Of a stretch of 64,000 nt of DNA, positions 1-9,343 are shown piece by piece. The notes beneath the pieces are model-generated. The model was not told the origin of the DNA. It did no database searches and saw nothing but the letters and a program-made list of their open reading frames with translations. The first letter of the stretch is position 1, and each line of letters begins with the position of its first letter. The position numbers and the translations under genes were made by a program. The DNA is from CAWJAP01 sp963834365 (GTDB lineage Bacteria > Acidobacteriota > Vicinamibacteria > Vicinamibacterales > Vicinamibacteraceae), in NCBI GenBank assembly GCA_963834365.1, contig CAWIBS010000007.1, positions 62,001-126,000 of the forward strand, written 5' to 3'.

Positions 1-1
1 C

Positions 2-1564
2 GAGGCCGCCGGGAAGCTGGCTGCTGCCGGCAACGCGTTCGCCTCTCCCGAAGTGTCCGCGCCGGAACTCGTCGCGCGCGAGAACGGCTTCGACAACTCG
101 TCTGCGCTCGAGGGCGCGGTGGCCACGGGACGCCCGGCACCGGGTCCGCCGTTCACCATCGACGCGAAGCACGACAGCATCCGTCCGAGCCGGACGCTCG
201 AGGATCGCGAGTGGGACGTCCTCATCGAGACGATGAAAGAGCGCCGGATCGCGACGCTGGATGCGGGCGGACAGATGACCGATGCGCTGCTCGATCGCAT
301 CTCCCGGCTGGATCACGTCACACGTCTCGATCTCGGGGGAACGCGACAGCTGACCGACGCCGGACTGCGACACCTCGCGCGCATGCCGCAGCTGCGGCAG
401 CTCGATCTCAGCCACTACCCGGGCGGCGTGCTGACCGATCAGGGACTCGAGGTGCTGCGCGATCTGCCGGAATTGAGGGTCTTCCAGATGTGCTGGCAGG
501 GGGGCATCACGGACGCCGGTGTCGCGCAACTGGCGTCCTGCGAACACCTCGAGGACGTGAACCTGCTCGGCACGCCGACCGGCGACGGCGCCCTCCGTGC
601 GCTCGCCGGCAAGCGCGCGCTCCGCCGCGTGAGGACCGGACGACAGGTGACCGACGCGGGCCTGCCGTTGCTGCAACAGTTCCCGGCCTTCACGTCATGG
701 CAGGGCGGCGAGGTTCGCTACTCGCTGATGAGCCCCGACGCCGAGCCGACGCATCTGCTGCTGGACGGTCCGTTCACCGACCAGGGGATGTCGCATCTCG
801 CCGGACTCGACGGGCTCTTCGGACTCAGCTTCTTCTGGCACGTGTCCGCGCTCACCGCCGACGCGCTCGCGCCGCTGGCGAACCTTGCCAACCTGGGCTT
901 TCTCGGCTGCGAAGGGCGGTTGTGCGACGACGCGGCGATGCGCCACATCGCGCGGATCCCGCGACTGCGCATGCTGATGGGACAGGGGACCGTCGCCACC
1001 GACGCGGGATTCGAGTCGCTCAGCACGTCCCGGACGATCGAATACATCTGGGGCAGAGAGTGTCCCAACCTCACGGGCCGCGGGTTCACGGCGATGGCCG
1101 CCATGCCCGCGCTGCGTGGCCTGGCCGTGAGCTGCAAGCTCGTGGACGATGCCGCGCTGGCGACGCTGCCGCGCTTCCCGGCGCTGCGGGCGTTGATGCC
1201 GATGGACGTGCCGGACGCCGGCTTCCGTCATATCGGGCAGTGCGAGCGTCTGGAGGGTCTGTGGTGCATGTATTGCCGCGACACCACGGACGCGGCCACC
1301 GAACACCTCGCCGGTCTGTTCCAGCTGAAGACCTATTACGCCGGCGCGACGCAGATCACCGATCGCAGCCTCGAGATTCTCGCCGGCCTGCCGGCCCTGG
1401 AGTCGATCGAGCTGTACCAATGCGCCGGGATTACCGACGCGGGACTCTCGGCGCTCTCGAGCCTGCCCACCCTCAAGGAGATCGGGATCGCGGGCCTGCC
1501 GCACGTGACGCTGGAGGGCACGCACGTGTTCCCGCCACACGTTCGAGTGAGCTATACGGTCTGA
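2..1564 (+). CDS. Leucine-rich repeat protein, 5'-truncated by the window edge
   Basis: The frame is open from base 2, so the true start lies outside the window; a GTG at 53 is the first possible internal start but nothing favours it. The product is built almost entirely of about 25-residue repeats of the type LTDAGL..LA.LP.LR.LDL, the cysteine-free bacterial relative of the F-box/LRR (AMN1-like) fold, running from about residue 75 to the end. Such repeats form a curved solenoid used for protein-protein contact. No catalytic domain or membrane segment is visible in the part present, so any effector domain would sit upstream. The stop at 1562-1564 is followed by a repeat-rich spacer. Family level is confident; function is unknown. 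Confidence 0.75.
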   Translation, partial: EAAGKLAAAGNAFASPEVSAPELVARENGFDNSSALEGAVATGRPAPGPPFTIDAKHDSIRPSRTLEDREWDVLIETMKERRIATLDAGGQMTDALLDRISRLDHVTRLDLGGTRQLTDAGLRHLARMPQLRQLDLSHYPGGVLTDQGLEVLRDLPELRVFQMCWQGGITDAGVAQLASCEHLEDVNLLGTPTGDGALRALAGKRALRRVRTGRQVTDAGLPLLQQFPAFTSWQGGEVRYSLMSPDAEPTHLLLDGPFTDQGMSHLAGLDGLFGLSFFWHVSALTADALAPLANLANLGFLGCEGRLCDDAAMRHIARIPRLRMLMGQGTVATDAGFESLSTSRTIEYIWGRECPNLTGRGFTAMAAMPALRGLAVSCKLVDDAALATLPRFPALRALMPMDVPDAGFRHIGQCERLEGLWCMYCRDTTDAATEHLAGLFQLKTYYAGATQITDRSLEILAGLPALESIELYQCAGITDAGLSALSSLPTLKEIGIAGLPHVTLEGTHVFPPHVRVSYTV

Positions 1565-1599
1565 GGTCAGCTACCAATTACCAGTTACCAGGTACCAGC

Positions 1600-1665
1600 G
1601 ACCAAAGACCAAAGACGAAAGACCGACCAAGACCAAAGACCAGAGACCAAAGACCAGACGAAAGA
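1600..1665. repeat. Heptameric gaccaaa array
   Basis: Degenerate tandem copies of the 7-mer gaccaaa (variants gaccaga, gacgaaa, gaccgac) fill this stretch; a shorter run recurs at about 1753-1782. The unit is not a multiple of three and there is no plausible reading frame. Related arrays lie at about 16905-17000 and 31165-31195. Confidence 0.7.
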
Positions 1666-1668
1666 CGA

Positions 1669-1863
1669 GCTACAGGCTGCGGGCTACAGGCTGCGGGCCC
1701 GTCAGCAGGCCTTTTGCAAGCCCTGTAGTCCGCAGCCGTAGTCCGTAGCCCCGACCGAAGACCAAAGACCAAAGACCAAAGCGAGGCTACAGGCTACCGG
1801 CTACAGGCTCGGGCCCGTCACAGGCCTTTGCAAGCCCTGTAGTCCGCAGCCGTAGTCCGTAGC
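1669..1863. repeat. Imperfect direct repeat of about 80 bp, two copies
   Basis: Copy A is 1669-1750 and copy B is 1786-1863. Both begin gctacaggct, pass through gggcccgtcacaggcc-like sequence and caagccctgtagtccgcag, and end in gtccgtagcc. They are separated by a short gaccaaa run. With the array at 1600 they account for the whole 1565-1908 spacer between the LRR gene and the convergent multicopper oxidase gene. Confidence 0.7.
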
Positions 1864-1908
1864 CCACCGAGACTTCGACGCGCCTGGTCGCTGGCAGCTG
1901 GTCACTGG

Positions 1909-3865
1909 TCACTTCACGATGATCCGCCCCTGGGCCAGCCATTTGCCGGCTGGACTTCGCACGTCGAGCCACACGGTCCGCCGTCCCGGTGGCGCGTCGT
2001 ACTCGAAGTCGAAGGTCTCCCCGACGCCGACGGGTTGACTGGCCGGACCGGACTCGCGGAGATCCGGCGGCAGCGCTGCGCCGTCCTTCGCCAGCTTCCG
2101 CCACGTGACCGGACCGCCGGACGTCTGCAGCGTGATGGAGACGTTGTCGTCCGGCGTGATGTTGACGAAGCGCACGCGGTGACGCGCGCCGGCTTTCCAG
2201 AGGGCGGTCGGACTGGCCTGGCCGTTGATCACCACGGGCGCATCGAGCTGTGGCCCGCCACGGCCGATGACGAACACATGGTCCGTCGCCTCGTCGTAGG
2301 TCTCGTCGGGGTCGAGCACGAGCATGGCGCCGTAGAGTCCAGAGGTCAGCTGCCGCCGCTCGTGCAGGTGGGTGTGATACATGAACGTTCCCGCCCGCGG
2401 CGGCGTGAACCGCACGACGAATGAGCCGCCGGGTTCGACCAGCGGCGAGAGGCGGGATCCCTGTCCGCTCCATCCATGCACACCGTCGTAGTAGCTGTCG
2501 AGCTCCATCCCGTGCCAATGGATCGCCGTCGCTTCGGGCAGCCGGTTCACGAGCGTGATCTCGACGCGCTCGCCGCGCCGCAGCACGAGCGTCGGCCCTG
2601 GCACCGGCACACCGCCCGATCGCGGATCGCGCTCGCCGTCGAGTGCGAACCCGTACGCCGGCGCGTCACCGAACCGCCCCGCCTGGCTCTCCATGACCAG
2701 CCTGATGCCGCGGGTCGTCCAGGGCGTCGTCTCGTCTCCCCCCGAGGTCTGTTCCTCGTGGCCGCGGACGGTGACGCCGAGCACCAGGCCGGTCATGCCG
2801 GCCCCCTCGTGATGTGCCGCGCCGTGCGCGCCGCCAGGTCTGGCCGATCCATCGACGTGCAGCGACGGCGAGACGTGCGTCATCAGATGACAATGGAACA
2901 GCCAGTTCCCTGGCCGCTGAGGTACCCAGGTCATGCCCATGGTCGAACCAGGTTGCATGACCTGCGTGACGACACTTGGCTTCCGCCCGGCGGGAAACGC
3001 CTGATCGCGGCGGCCGTCTCCCAGGCTGTCCACCTCGTAATGAAATCCATGCAGGTGCATCGGATGCGCCTGGGTGCTGAGATTGACGAGTCTCCAGCGG
3101 ACGGGCTCGGCGAGATCGTACGAAAGCCGTTCGGTGTGAGGCCAGGAGCGTCCGTTCACGAGCAACTTCACCTCGGTCTTCTGCGCGAGAAAGGCCGCAC
3201 CCGGGTCGTCCAGGGTTACGAGAGCCGCGAGTTGCTGGCGGGTGAGGGCGGTCCAGTCGGTGATCACGAAGACGCGGTCGGCGTCGGGTCGTGCACCCGC
3301 TGCATCGACGATGAACGCGCCGGAGAGTTGGGTGTCGTCCGCCGCTCTGAAGGGCAGCGGCATCCCCGTGGTCGTCGCCCAATAGTGATACGTGCCGGCC
3401 GGTCCGCTCCTGAAGCGGACACTGCGGGTCTCCCCGGGTGCCAGGTCGATCGGCGGGCAGGCATCCGCGCTGCGATCGCAGAGGCCGTGGACGCGCATCG
3501 GATGGACCAGCCCGTTGACGATGCTGGCGGCGATCTCGGTGCCCTCGGGCACCCTGATCAGCGGCGACGGAATCGCCAGCGGTGAGTCCCCTTCGCCAAA
3601 GGCCTCGATCCGGAGCGCGGGACCGGCGTCACCCTCCGGACGCCACATCCCGACGCCCGCCCGCAACTGAAGTGTCAGCACGCCGTTTGCCAGCGTGCCC
3701 GCCGATCGGCGATTGTCGCTGGTGAGAATGGCTGGGAGGGCGGACTCGGATGGGAGGGCGGACTCATGCACCGCGGGAGTGGCGACACTCCGCCGGCACC
3801 TCCGGACGGCCGGCGACAGCCGCCGCGACGCTGATGACCATAGGAGCGATGAACAACACCGACAT
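1909..3865 (-). CDS. Multicopper oxidase with rearranged copper-motif order
   Basis: A periplasmic cupredoxin-fold protein of about 650 residues. In order along the chain: a weak cupredoxin half (HPMRVHGL, YHYWATT), then the motifs normally found at the C-terminus of multicopper oxidases (HPMHLHGFHY and FHCHLMTH), a His-rich linker, and only then the motifs normally N-terminal (IHWHGMEL, YHTHLHERRQ) and a final beta domain. ATG at 3865 encodes a good signal peptide (MSVLFIAPMVISVAAAVAG) but in a frame one base off the body; one extra base near 3770-3790 would join them. Reading the body frame upstream instead gives Arg/Cys-rich sequence overlapping the divergent YCII gene, so I prefer 3865. 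Copper-dependent oxidation is expected from the family; the substrate is unknown. Confidence 0.75.
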
Positions 3866-3936
3866 ACCGTGACCTTTCGACAGACGCGCAAGGTCAAGGC
3901 TAGATGTCGGCGCCCGGCCGGGTCATGAGCGCGCGG

Positions 3937-3950
3937 TAACGGCACCGTTA
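3937..3950. promoter_or_regulatory. Short perfect palindrome between divergent genes
   Basis: taacgg-ca-ccgtta, a 6+2+6 palindrome in the 228-bp region between the divergent multicopper oxidase and YCII genes. It could be an operator for either gene. It is short enough to be chance, and no matching regulator is adjacent. Confidence 0.25.
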
Positions 3951-4093
3951 GGAATGCGGCAGTGAACGGCTCAGGTAAACAGGTTCGATCGGGCTGTCGA
4001 TCCCGGCGTTCGTGGTTCGACGTGTACAAATGAGGGCCGGATTTGAACGCGTCGTTTCCGGCCGATACCAGGCTGAACCAAGGAGAGTTGAAC

Positions 4094-4510
4094 GTGCGCT
4101 TCATGATCATCGTCAAGGGCAACAAGGACACCGAAGCCGGCGTGATGCCCGAAGAACGGCTCATTGCCGACATGGCGACCTACCACGAAGAGCTGGCGAA
4201 AGCCGGCGTCCTCCTCGATGCGTCCGGCCTGCAGCCGACGTCGAAGGGGTTCCGCGTGAAGTACGGCGGCGGCAAGCGGACCATCGTGGACGGCCCGTTC
4301 ACCGAATCCAAGGAGCTCATCGCGGGATACACGCTCATCCAGGTGAAGTCGCGGGAAGAGGCGGTCGAGTGGGCCCGGCGCTTCCCGGCGCCGCACGGGG
4401 AAGAAGAGACTGCCGAAATCGAGGTCCGTCAACTGTTCGAGCTCGAGGACTTCGGCCCGAGCGACGCCATCGAACGCTTTCGGGAGATGGAAATGAGGCA
4501 GAAGCCGTAG
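4094..4510 (+). CDS. YCII-family protein
   Basis: A 138-residue protein of the YCII/YciI-related (DGPF) superfamily, a ferredoxin-like alpha/beta fold. The hallmark DGPFTESKELIAGYT is clear at about residues 70-84, followed by SREEAVEWARRFP. GTG at 4094 is chosen because AGGAG at 4081-4085 sits 8 bases upstream and because MRFMIIVKG is the family's usual N-terminus; an in-frame ATG at 4043 is less suitable. Members are often next to ECF sigma factor genes, but none lies here. The biochemical role of this group is not established. Confidence 0.85.
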   Translation: MRFMIIVKGNKDTEAGVMPEERLIADMATYHEELAKAGVLLDASGLQPTSKGFRVKYGGGKRTIVDGPFTESKELIAGYTLIQVKSREEAVEWARRFPAPHGEEETAEIEVRQLFELEDFGPSDAIERFREMEMRQKP

Positions 4511-4540
4511 GGAAATGGGAGCTGATCCCGTGAGCCCGAG

Positions 4541-4600
4541 CCCGCAGCCCGTAGCCCGTAGCCCGTAGCCCGTAGCCCGTAGCCCGTAGCCCGTAGCCCA
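4541..4600. repeat. Perfect cccgtag heptamer array
   Basis: Seven perfect tandem copies of cccgtag at 4548-4596, preceded by a cccgcag variant at 4541-4547 and ended by ccca. The array lies between the YCII stop and the permease start at 4634 and has no reading frame of its own. Confidence 0.9.
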
Positions 4601-4633
4601 AATCAGACACCCCCGACGTTTAACAGGACGCTC

Positions 4634-7087
4634 ATGAGCTTCATCACCGATCTCCACGTCGCGCTGCGGTCGCTCACGCGGGCCAAGGGCCTGGCATTGA
4701 CCGTGATTGTCACCCTGGCGCTGGGCATCGGCGCGAATGCCGCGATGTTCAGCGTCGTCCAGGGCGTGCTGCTCCGGCCGCTCGTGAACCGCGACGAGGA
4801 TCGACTGATCTACATCCGCCAGACCGCCCGGGGGATGGGGTCGGAGAACGCCAACTTCTCGATCCCCGAGATTCGCGACTTCCAGGCACGGGTGAAGACG
4901 CTGACGGCGTTCGGCGACTTCTCGACGATCGAGTTCACGATGGTCGGGTTGGGCGAGCCTCGCGTGGTGCGCGCCGGCGTCGTCGGCGGCTCGTATTTCG
5001 AGGTCATGGGGCTTCGCCCCGTGCGCGGCCGCCTCCTCGACGCGACCGACGACGGGCCGACGGCGGCCGGCGCGGTCGTGCTCACGCACCGCTTCTGGAC
5101 GACGTCCCTGAACAGCGATCCGTCCGTCCTTGGCCGGATGATTCGCCTGGGCGATCGCGCGGCGGCCGTTGTCGGGGTGCTCGAGCCATCCGTGCCCTAT
5201 CCGGCGCAGACGGAGATCATCGCGAACGTGGTCACGAGTCCGCACCATCTCGACGCGACGATGGTGGACGGCCGCGTGCACCGGATGACGGAGCTGTTCG
5301 GGCGCCTCGCGCCTGGCGCCGATGTCGAGGCGGTGCGCGCCGAGCTCCGCGCGGTCCACGGCGCGGTCATGAACGAGCATCCCGAGGCGTATCCGCGCGA
5401 TGCCGGCTTCGGCATCGAGGCGGTCCGGCTGCGGGATCAGATCACGTCGCCGGCGCGGACGGTGCTGCTGGTGCTCCTCGCCGCGTCGGCGCTGATCTTC
5501 ATCATCGCGTGCTCGAACGTCGCCAACCTGATCCTCGCGCGCTCGGTCCGGCGTGAAGGGGAGCTGGCCATCCGCGCGGCGCTGGGGGCGAGCGCCGGAG
5601 CGCTGCGCCGGACGCTGCTCGCCGAGAGCCTGCTGCTCTGCGGGGCTGGCGCCGTGCTGGGCGTTGCGATTGCCTGGCCGATGGTCGCGATCCTGGGGCG
5701 CTATGCCGCCCGCTTCTCGGTCCGGGCGCTGGACCTGAACGTCGATGTCAGCGTGCTCTGGGTCGGCGTCGTGCTCGCGCTCGTTGCCGCCGTGATCCTG
5801 GCTTACGTGCCTCGCCTTCCGGACGCGGGGGCGGCGAGCGGACTGGGCCTGTCGAACGGCGGCGTCCGGATCACGTCGGGGACGAATCGCCGGCTGCGGC
5901 TGTTCGCGGTGACGCAGATAGCCGCCTCGTTCGTGCTGCTCGCGGGGGCCGGCATGCTGCTGACGACGCTGTTCGCGCTGCAGGCGGCGCACACCGGCTT
6001 CAACACCCGGAACGTGCTGGCGCTGCACGTGCCGATCGTGTCCTACTCGCGTCCGCCCGAGCAGATCGCCCAGTTCTACAAGGAAGTGCTGCGGCGCGTC
6101 GCCGACGTGCCGGGCGTGCAGCGCGTGGCCGTCGGCACGATCGTCCCCTGGCGCGATGCCGGCGGCTTCGGTCCCGGCTTCCAGTTCTCGGTGGAGGGGT
6201 ATGCGAAGGCGAACGGCGAGGAGGATCCGCGGGCGCGATTCCGTACGGTCTCGCCTGGATTCTTCGCGGCGCTCGGCGTGCCGATCGTCGCCGGTCGTGA
6301 TTTCACCGATGCCGACCGGCGCGACGCCGGGAAGGTCGTCATCGTGAGCCAGAGCCTCGCCCAGCGCATGTTCCCCGGGCGGGACGCGCTCAACCGCCAC
6401 CTGATGTGGACCGATCCGGTGATGAAGTTCATCGACGTCAGCATGGGCCAGAGGCGCATCGTCGGCATCGCGGCCGACGTGGACGACGAGAACGTCGTGC
6501 CGGGTCCGGCCTTCAGCGTCTATCACCCGTTCGAGCAGGAGATCGGCGGCGGCCGGCTGTTCGTCCACGCCCGGACCGATCCTTACGCGCTGGTGCCGCC
6601 AATCACGAAGATCATCCGCGAGCTGTCGCCCGAGCAGCCCGTCGAGCGGGCGGCGACGCTCGACGACGTGCGTGCCGAGGTGCTCGCGCCCGATCGGCTG
6701 AATGCGCTCGTCTTCGGTGTGTTCGCCGGCGTGGCGCTGCTCATCGCCGTCGTTGGCGTCGCCGGCGTGCTGGCCTTCTCGGTGAGCGCCCGGACGCGCG
6801 AGTTCGGGATTCGGCTGGCGATCGGCTCGGAGCCGAGACACCTGTTGACGCGGATCCTGGGCGAGGGCGCGGTGATTGCCGCGGCCGGCATCGTCGCCGG
6901 GGCGATCGGCGGCGTGCTCCTGGCGCGGTTTGCCGGGGGCTACATCCAGGACGTGCGCATGCCGGGCGTCATCCCCGTCGCCGGCGCCGCGATGATCCTG
7001 GTAGGCGCCGCGATCGTCGCGTCGCTGGTTCCCGCCGCGCGTGCATCGCGCGTGGACGTCGTCCAGGCGCTGCGTTCCGAGAATTGA
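4634..7087 (+). CDS. ADOP-type orphan ABC transporter permease
   Basis: An 817-residue membrane protein with the duplicated MacB_PCD-FtsX layout of the acidobacterial duplicated orphan permease family. A first helix near residues 20-45 contains the family signature ALGIGANAAMFSVV. A MacB-type periplasmic domain, three helices around 280-400, a second extracytoplasmic domain and three more helices from about 690 follow, ending in the typical RASRVDVVQALRSEN tail. No ATPase gene is adjacent, as is usual for this family, so the energising partner is encoded elsewhere or absent. Substrate unknown; roles in export or envelope maintenance are inferred from MacB only. Start at ATG 4634. Confidence 0.9.
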   Translation: MSFITDLHVALRSLTRAKGLALTVIVTLALGIGANAAMFSVVQGVLLRPLVNRDEDRLIYIRQTARGMGSENANFSIPEIRDFQARVKTLTAFGDFSTIEFTMVGLGEPRVVRAGVVGGSYFEVMGLRPVRGRLLDATDDGPTAAGAVVLTHRFWTTSLNSDPSVLGRMIRLGDRAAAVVGVLEPSVPYPAQTEIIANVVTSPHHLDATMVDGRVHRMTELFGRLAPGADVEAVRAELRAVHGAVMNEHPEAYPRDAGFGIEAVRLRDQITSPARTVLLVLLAASALIFIIACSNVANLILARSVRREGELAIRAALGASAGALRRTLLAESLLLCGAGAVLGVAIAWPMVAILGRYAARFSVRALDLNVDVSVLWVGVVLALVAAVILAYVPRLPDAGAASGLGLSNGGVRITSGTNRRLRLFAVTQIAASFVLLAGAGMLLTTLFALQAAHTGFNTRNVLALHVPIVSYSRPPEQIAQFYKEVLRRVADVPGVQRVAVGTIVPWRDAGGFGPGFQFSVEGYAKANGEEDPRARFRTVSPGFFAALGVPIVAGRDFTDADRRDAGKVVIVSQSLAQRMFPGRDALNRHLMWTDPVMKFIDVSMGQRRIVGIAADVDDENVVPGPAFSVYHPFEQEIGGGRLFVHARTDPYALVPPITKIIRELSPEQPVERAATLDDVRAEVLAPDRLNALVFGVFAGVALLIAVVGVAGVLAFSVSARTREFGIRLAIGSEPRHLLTRILGEGAVIAAAGIVAGAIGGVLLARFAGGYIQDVRMPGVIPVAGAAMILVGAAIVASLVPAARASRVDVVQALRSEN

Positions 7088-7163
7088 TGCCGGTCTGAAG
7101 CCGGACACTACGGCGGAAACCGGACTGTCCCACCTGTATCAGCCCGTTTCATCAGCCATGCCA

Positions 7164-7277
7164 GAGTTCACTTGTGTTGACGACGGGCCCGCCAAGGTGG
7201 CGCCGGGCTTCAGCCCGGCCTACGCGGGCCCGGGCAGGCCTGAAGTCCTGCGCCACATTACCAACACAAGTGAGCTC
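7164..7277. repeat. REP element bracketed by inverted repeats
   Basis: A 114-bp unit with terminal inverted repeats gagttcacttgtgttg (7164-7179) and caacacaagtgagctc (7262-7277), 15 of 16 positions complementary. They enclose a GC-rich REP core that folds on itself (gccgggcttcagcccggcc). The core, without these ends, recurs at 13525-13595. The layout resembles a small non-autonomous palindromic element inserted between the permease and the TonB receptor gene. Confidence 0.6.
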
Positions 7278-7325
7278 TGGGGTTAAAGCCCGCGACACGG
7301 GTCACGACTATTGGTCTAATTGGGC

Positions 7326-9312
7326 ATGCTGTGCTGGGTCCTGGCGGCGCTGGTCGTGTTCGCACAACCATCGCCTCCGGCTCCGCCTGATCAGCCTGCC
7401 AAGCCCGCGCCGGCGTCGCCGGACAGCGAGCAGCCTCCCGAGGTCAAAGAGAGCATTGTCGTGACCGCGACGCGCGCGGATCGGCGGCTGCAGGACGAGC
7501 CGCTGCGCGTCGAGGTGATCGATCGCGAGGAGATCGAGGAGAAGGCGCTGATGACGCCCGGGTCGGTCGCGATGCTGCTCGGCGAGACCACCGGGCTGCG
7601 TGTACAGACGACGGCGCCGTCGCTGGGTGCGGCCAACGTCCGGATTCAGGGGCTGCGCGGCCGCTACGCGCAGCTGCTCGCCGACGGGCTGCCGCTCTAC
7701 GGGGCCGGCGGGGATTCGCTGAGCCTGTTGCAGGTGCCGCCGCTCGATCTCGGCCAGGTCGAGATCATCAAGGGCGCCGCGTCGGCGCTGTACGGGCCGG
7801 CGGCGCTCGGCGGCGTCATCAATCTCGTCTCGCGGCGCCCTCGCGAGACCGAGCACGAGGCGCTCCTGAACGTGACGTCGCAGCGCGGCGGCGATGCGAC
7901 CTTCTGGCTCGGCGTGCCGCCGTCGCGCGGCTGGTCGTGGACGCTGCTGTCCGGCTATCACGGCCAGCGCGCGGCAGGACCTCGACGAGGACGGGTGGAC
8001 CGACCTCCCGTTCTATGGGCGCGTCGCCGTGCGGCCGCGGCTGTTCTACGAGTCGGGCACCGGCACGTCGCTGTTCGTGACCGGCGGGTTCATCGCCGAG
8101 AACCGCGACGGCGGCACGCTGGACCTGGCGACGGCGCCCGACGGCCAGCCGTTCGCGGAATCGCTCGACACGCGCCGCGGCGACGTCGGCGCGCTCGGCC
8201 GCTGGCTGCGCGGCGGCCAGGTCGTGACCGTTCGCGGCTCCTATGCCCGCAACGGTCAGCATCGCGTCTTTGGCGACGTCGTCGAGCGCGGCGTGCGCCA
8301 CACGGCATTCGGTGAAGGATCGATCAGTGGCACCCACGGGCGCCACACGTGGGTTGCCGGCGGCGCCATCCAGCAGGATCGGTATGCACCACGCGACGTC
8401 GAGCGATTCGACTATGCCTTCACCGTGCCGGCGGTGTTCGTGCAGGACGAGATCCGGCTCGGGCCGCGGGCCTCGCTCTCGGCCAGCGCGCGCGTGGACG
8501 TGCACAGCGAGTACGGCACGCTCGCGAGTCCTCGTGTGTCGCTGCTGGTGCGCGCCTCCGATGCCTGGACGACGCGGGTGTCCGCCGGTCTCGGCTCGTT
8601 CGCGCCGACGCCGTTCACCGAGGAAACCGACGAGACCGGCTTGTCGCGTCTGGCGCCGCTCACCGGGCTCGAGGCGGAGCGCGCCGGCACCTTCTCGGGC
8701 GATCTCACCTGGACGCGCGGGCCGTTCGAAGTAACGGCCACCGCGTTCGGATCGGTCGTGTCCGATGCCGTGCAGCTCGTGGACATCGTGAACGCCGCCG
8801 TCGTCGGACAGCCGCCGTACACGGTGCGGCTCGCGAATGCGCCCGACCCGACACGCTCGTGGGGCACGGAGCTCATCGTCCGCTATCGACGGGGTGAGCT
8901 GGTCACGATGGCCACGCACGCCTGGACGCGGTCCACCGAGTTCGACTTCGACACCGGCGACCGCCGCAACGTGCCGCTCACGCCGCGTCATACGGGGTCG
9001 TTCAACGTGATGTGGGAGGGCGAGGCGTGGGGCCGGGCCGGGGTCGAGGCCTACTACACGGGGCGGCAGGCGCTCGCCGACAATCCCTATCGGACCACCA
9101 GCCGCAAGTACGTGCTGTTTGGCGGCCTGTTCGAGCGCCGGGTCGGCCGCGCACGCTTCTTCGTCAACGTCGAGAATCTCGCCGATATCCGCCAGACGAA
9201 GTACGACCCGCTCATCCGTCCGGTGCGGCTGCCCGACGGGCGATGGACCGTGGACGCGTGGGCGCCGCTCGACGGACGGGTGTGGAATGGCGGCGTGCGC
9301 CTGTCGCTGTAA
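7326..9312 (+). CDS. TonB-dependent outer-membrane receptor (one frameshift)
   Basis: Signal-peptide-like start (MLCWVLAALVVFAQP), a Pro/Ala-rich linker, a TonB-box-like ESIVVTATR, then a plug domain (LRVEVIDREEIEEK ... VRIQGLRGRYAQLLADGLPLYG ... IIKGAASALYGPAALGGVINLV). A beta-barrel follows to an aromatic-poor C-terminus WNGGVRLSL. The barrel continues in the next frame after about 7973: one extra base in gcgcgcggcagg separates SGYHGQR from QDLDEDGWTDLPF, after which homology runs on. The plug resembles the ferric-siderophore/vitamin B12 receptor class; the ligand cannot be told. TTG 7320 is an alternative start two codons earlier. Being next to the heme and copper genes fits metal import, but that is inference. 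Confidence 0.8.
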
Positions 9313-9343
9313 GCTTGGGATCGCCCTTGACCAAGGCCGACTC

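Noticed and set aside
4541..4600. Possible CRISPR array
   Set aside because: The copies are contiguous 7-mers with no spacers and no cas genes are present.
3971..7108. 1,045-residue open frame on the minus strand
   Set aside because: It is the antisense shadow of the clear orphan-permease gene; its composition is Arg/His/Asp-rich with no domain, as is usual for GC-rich shadows.
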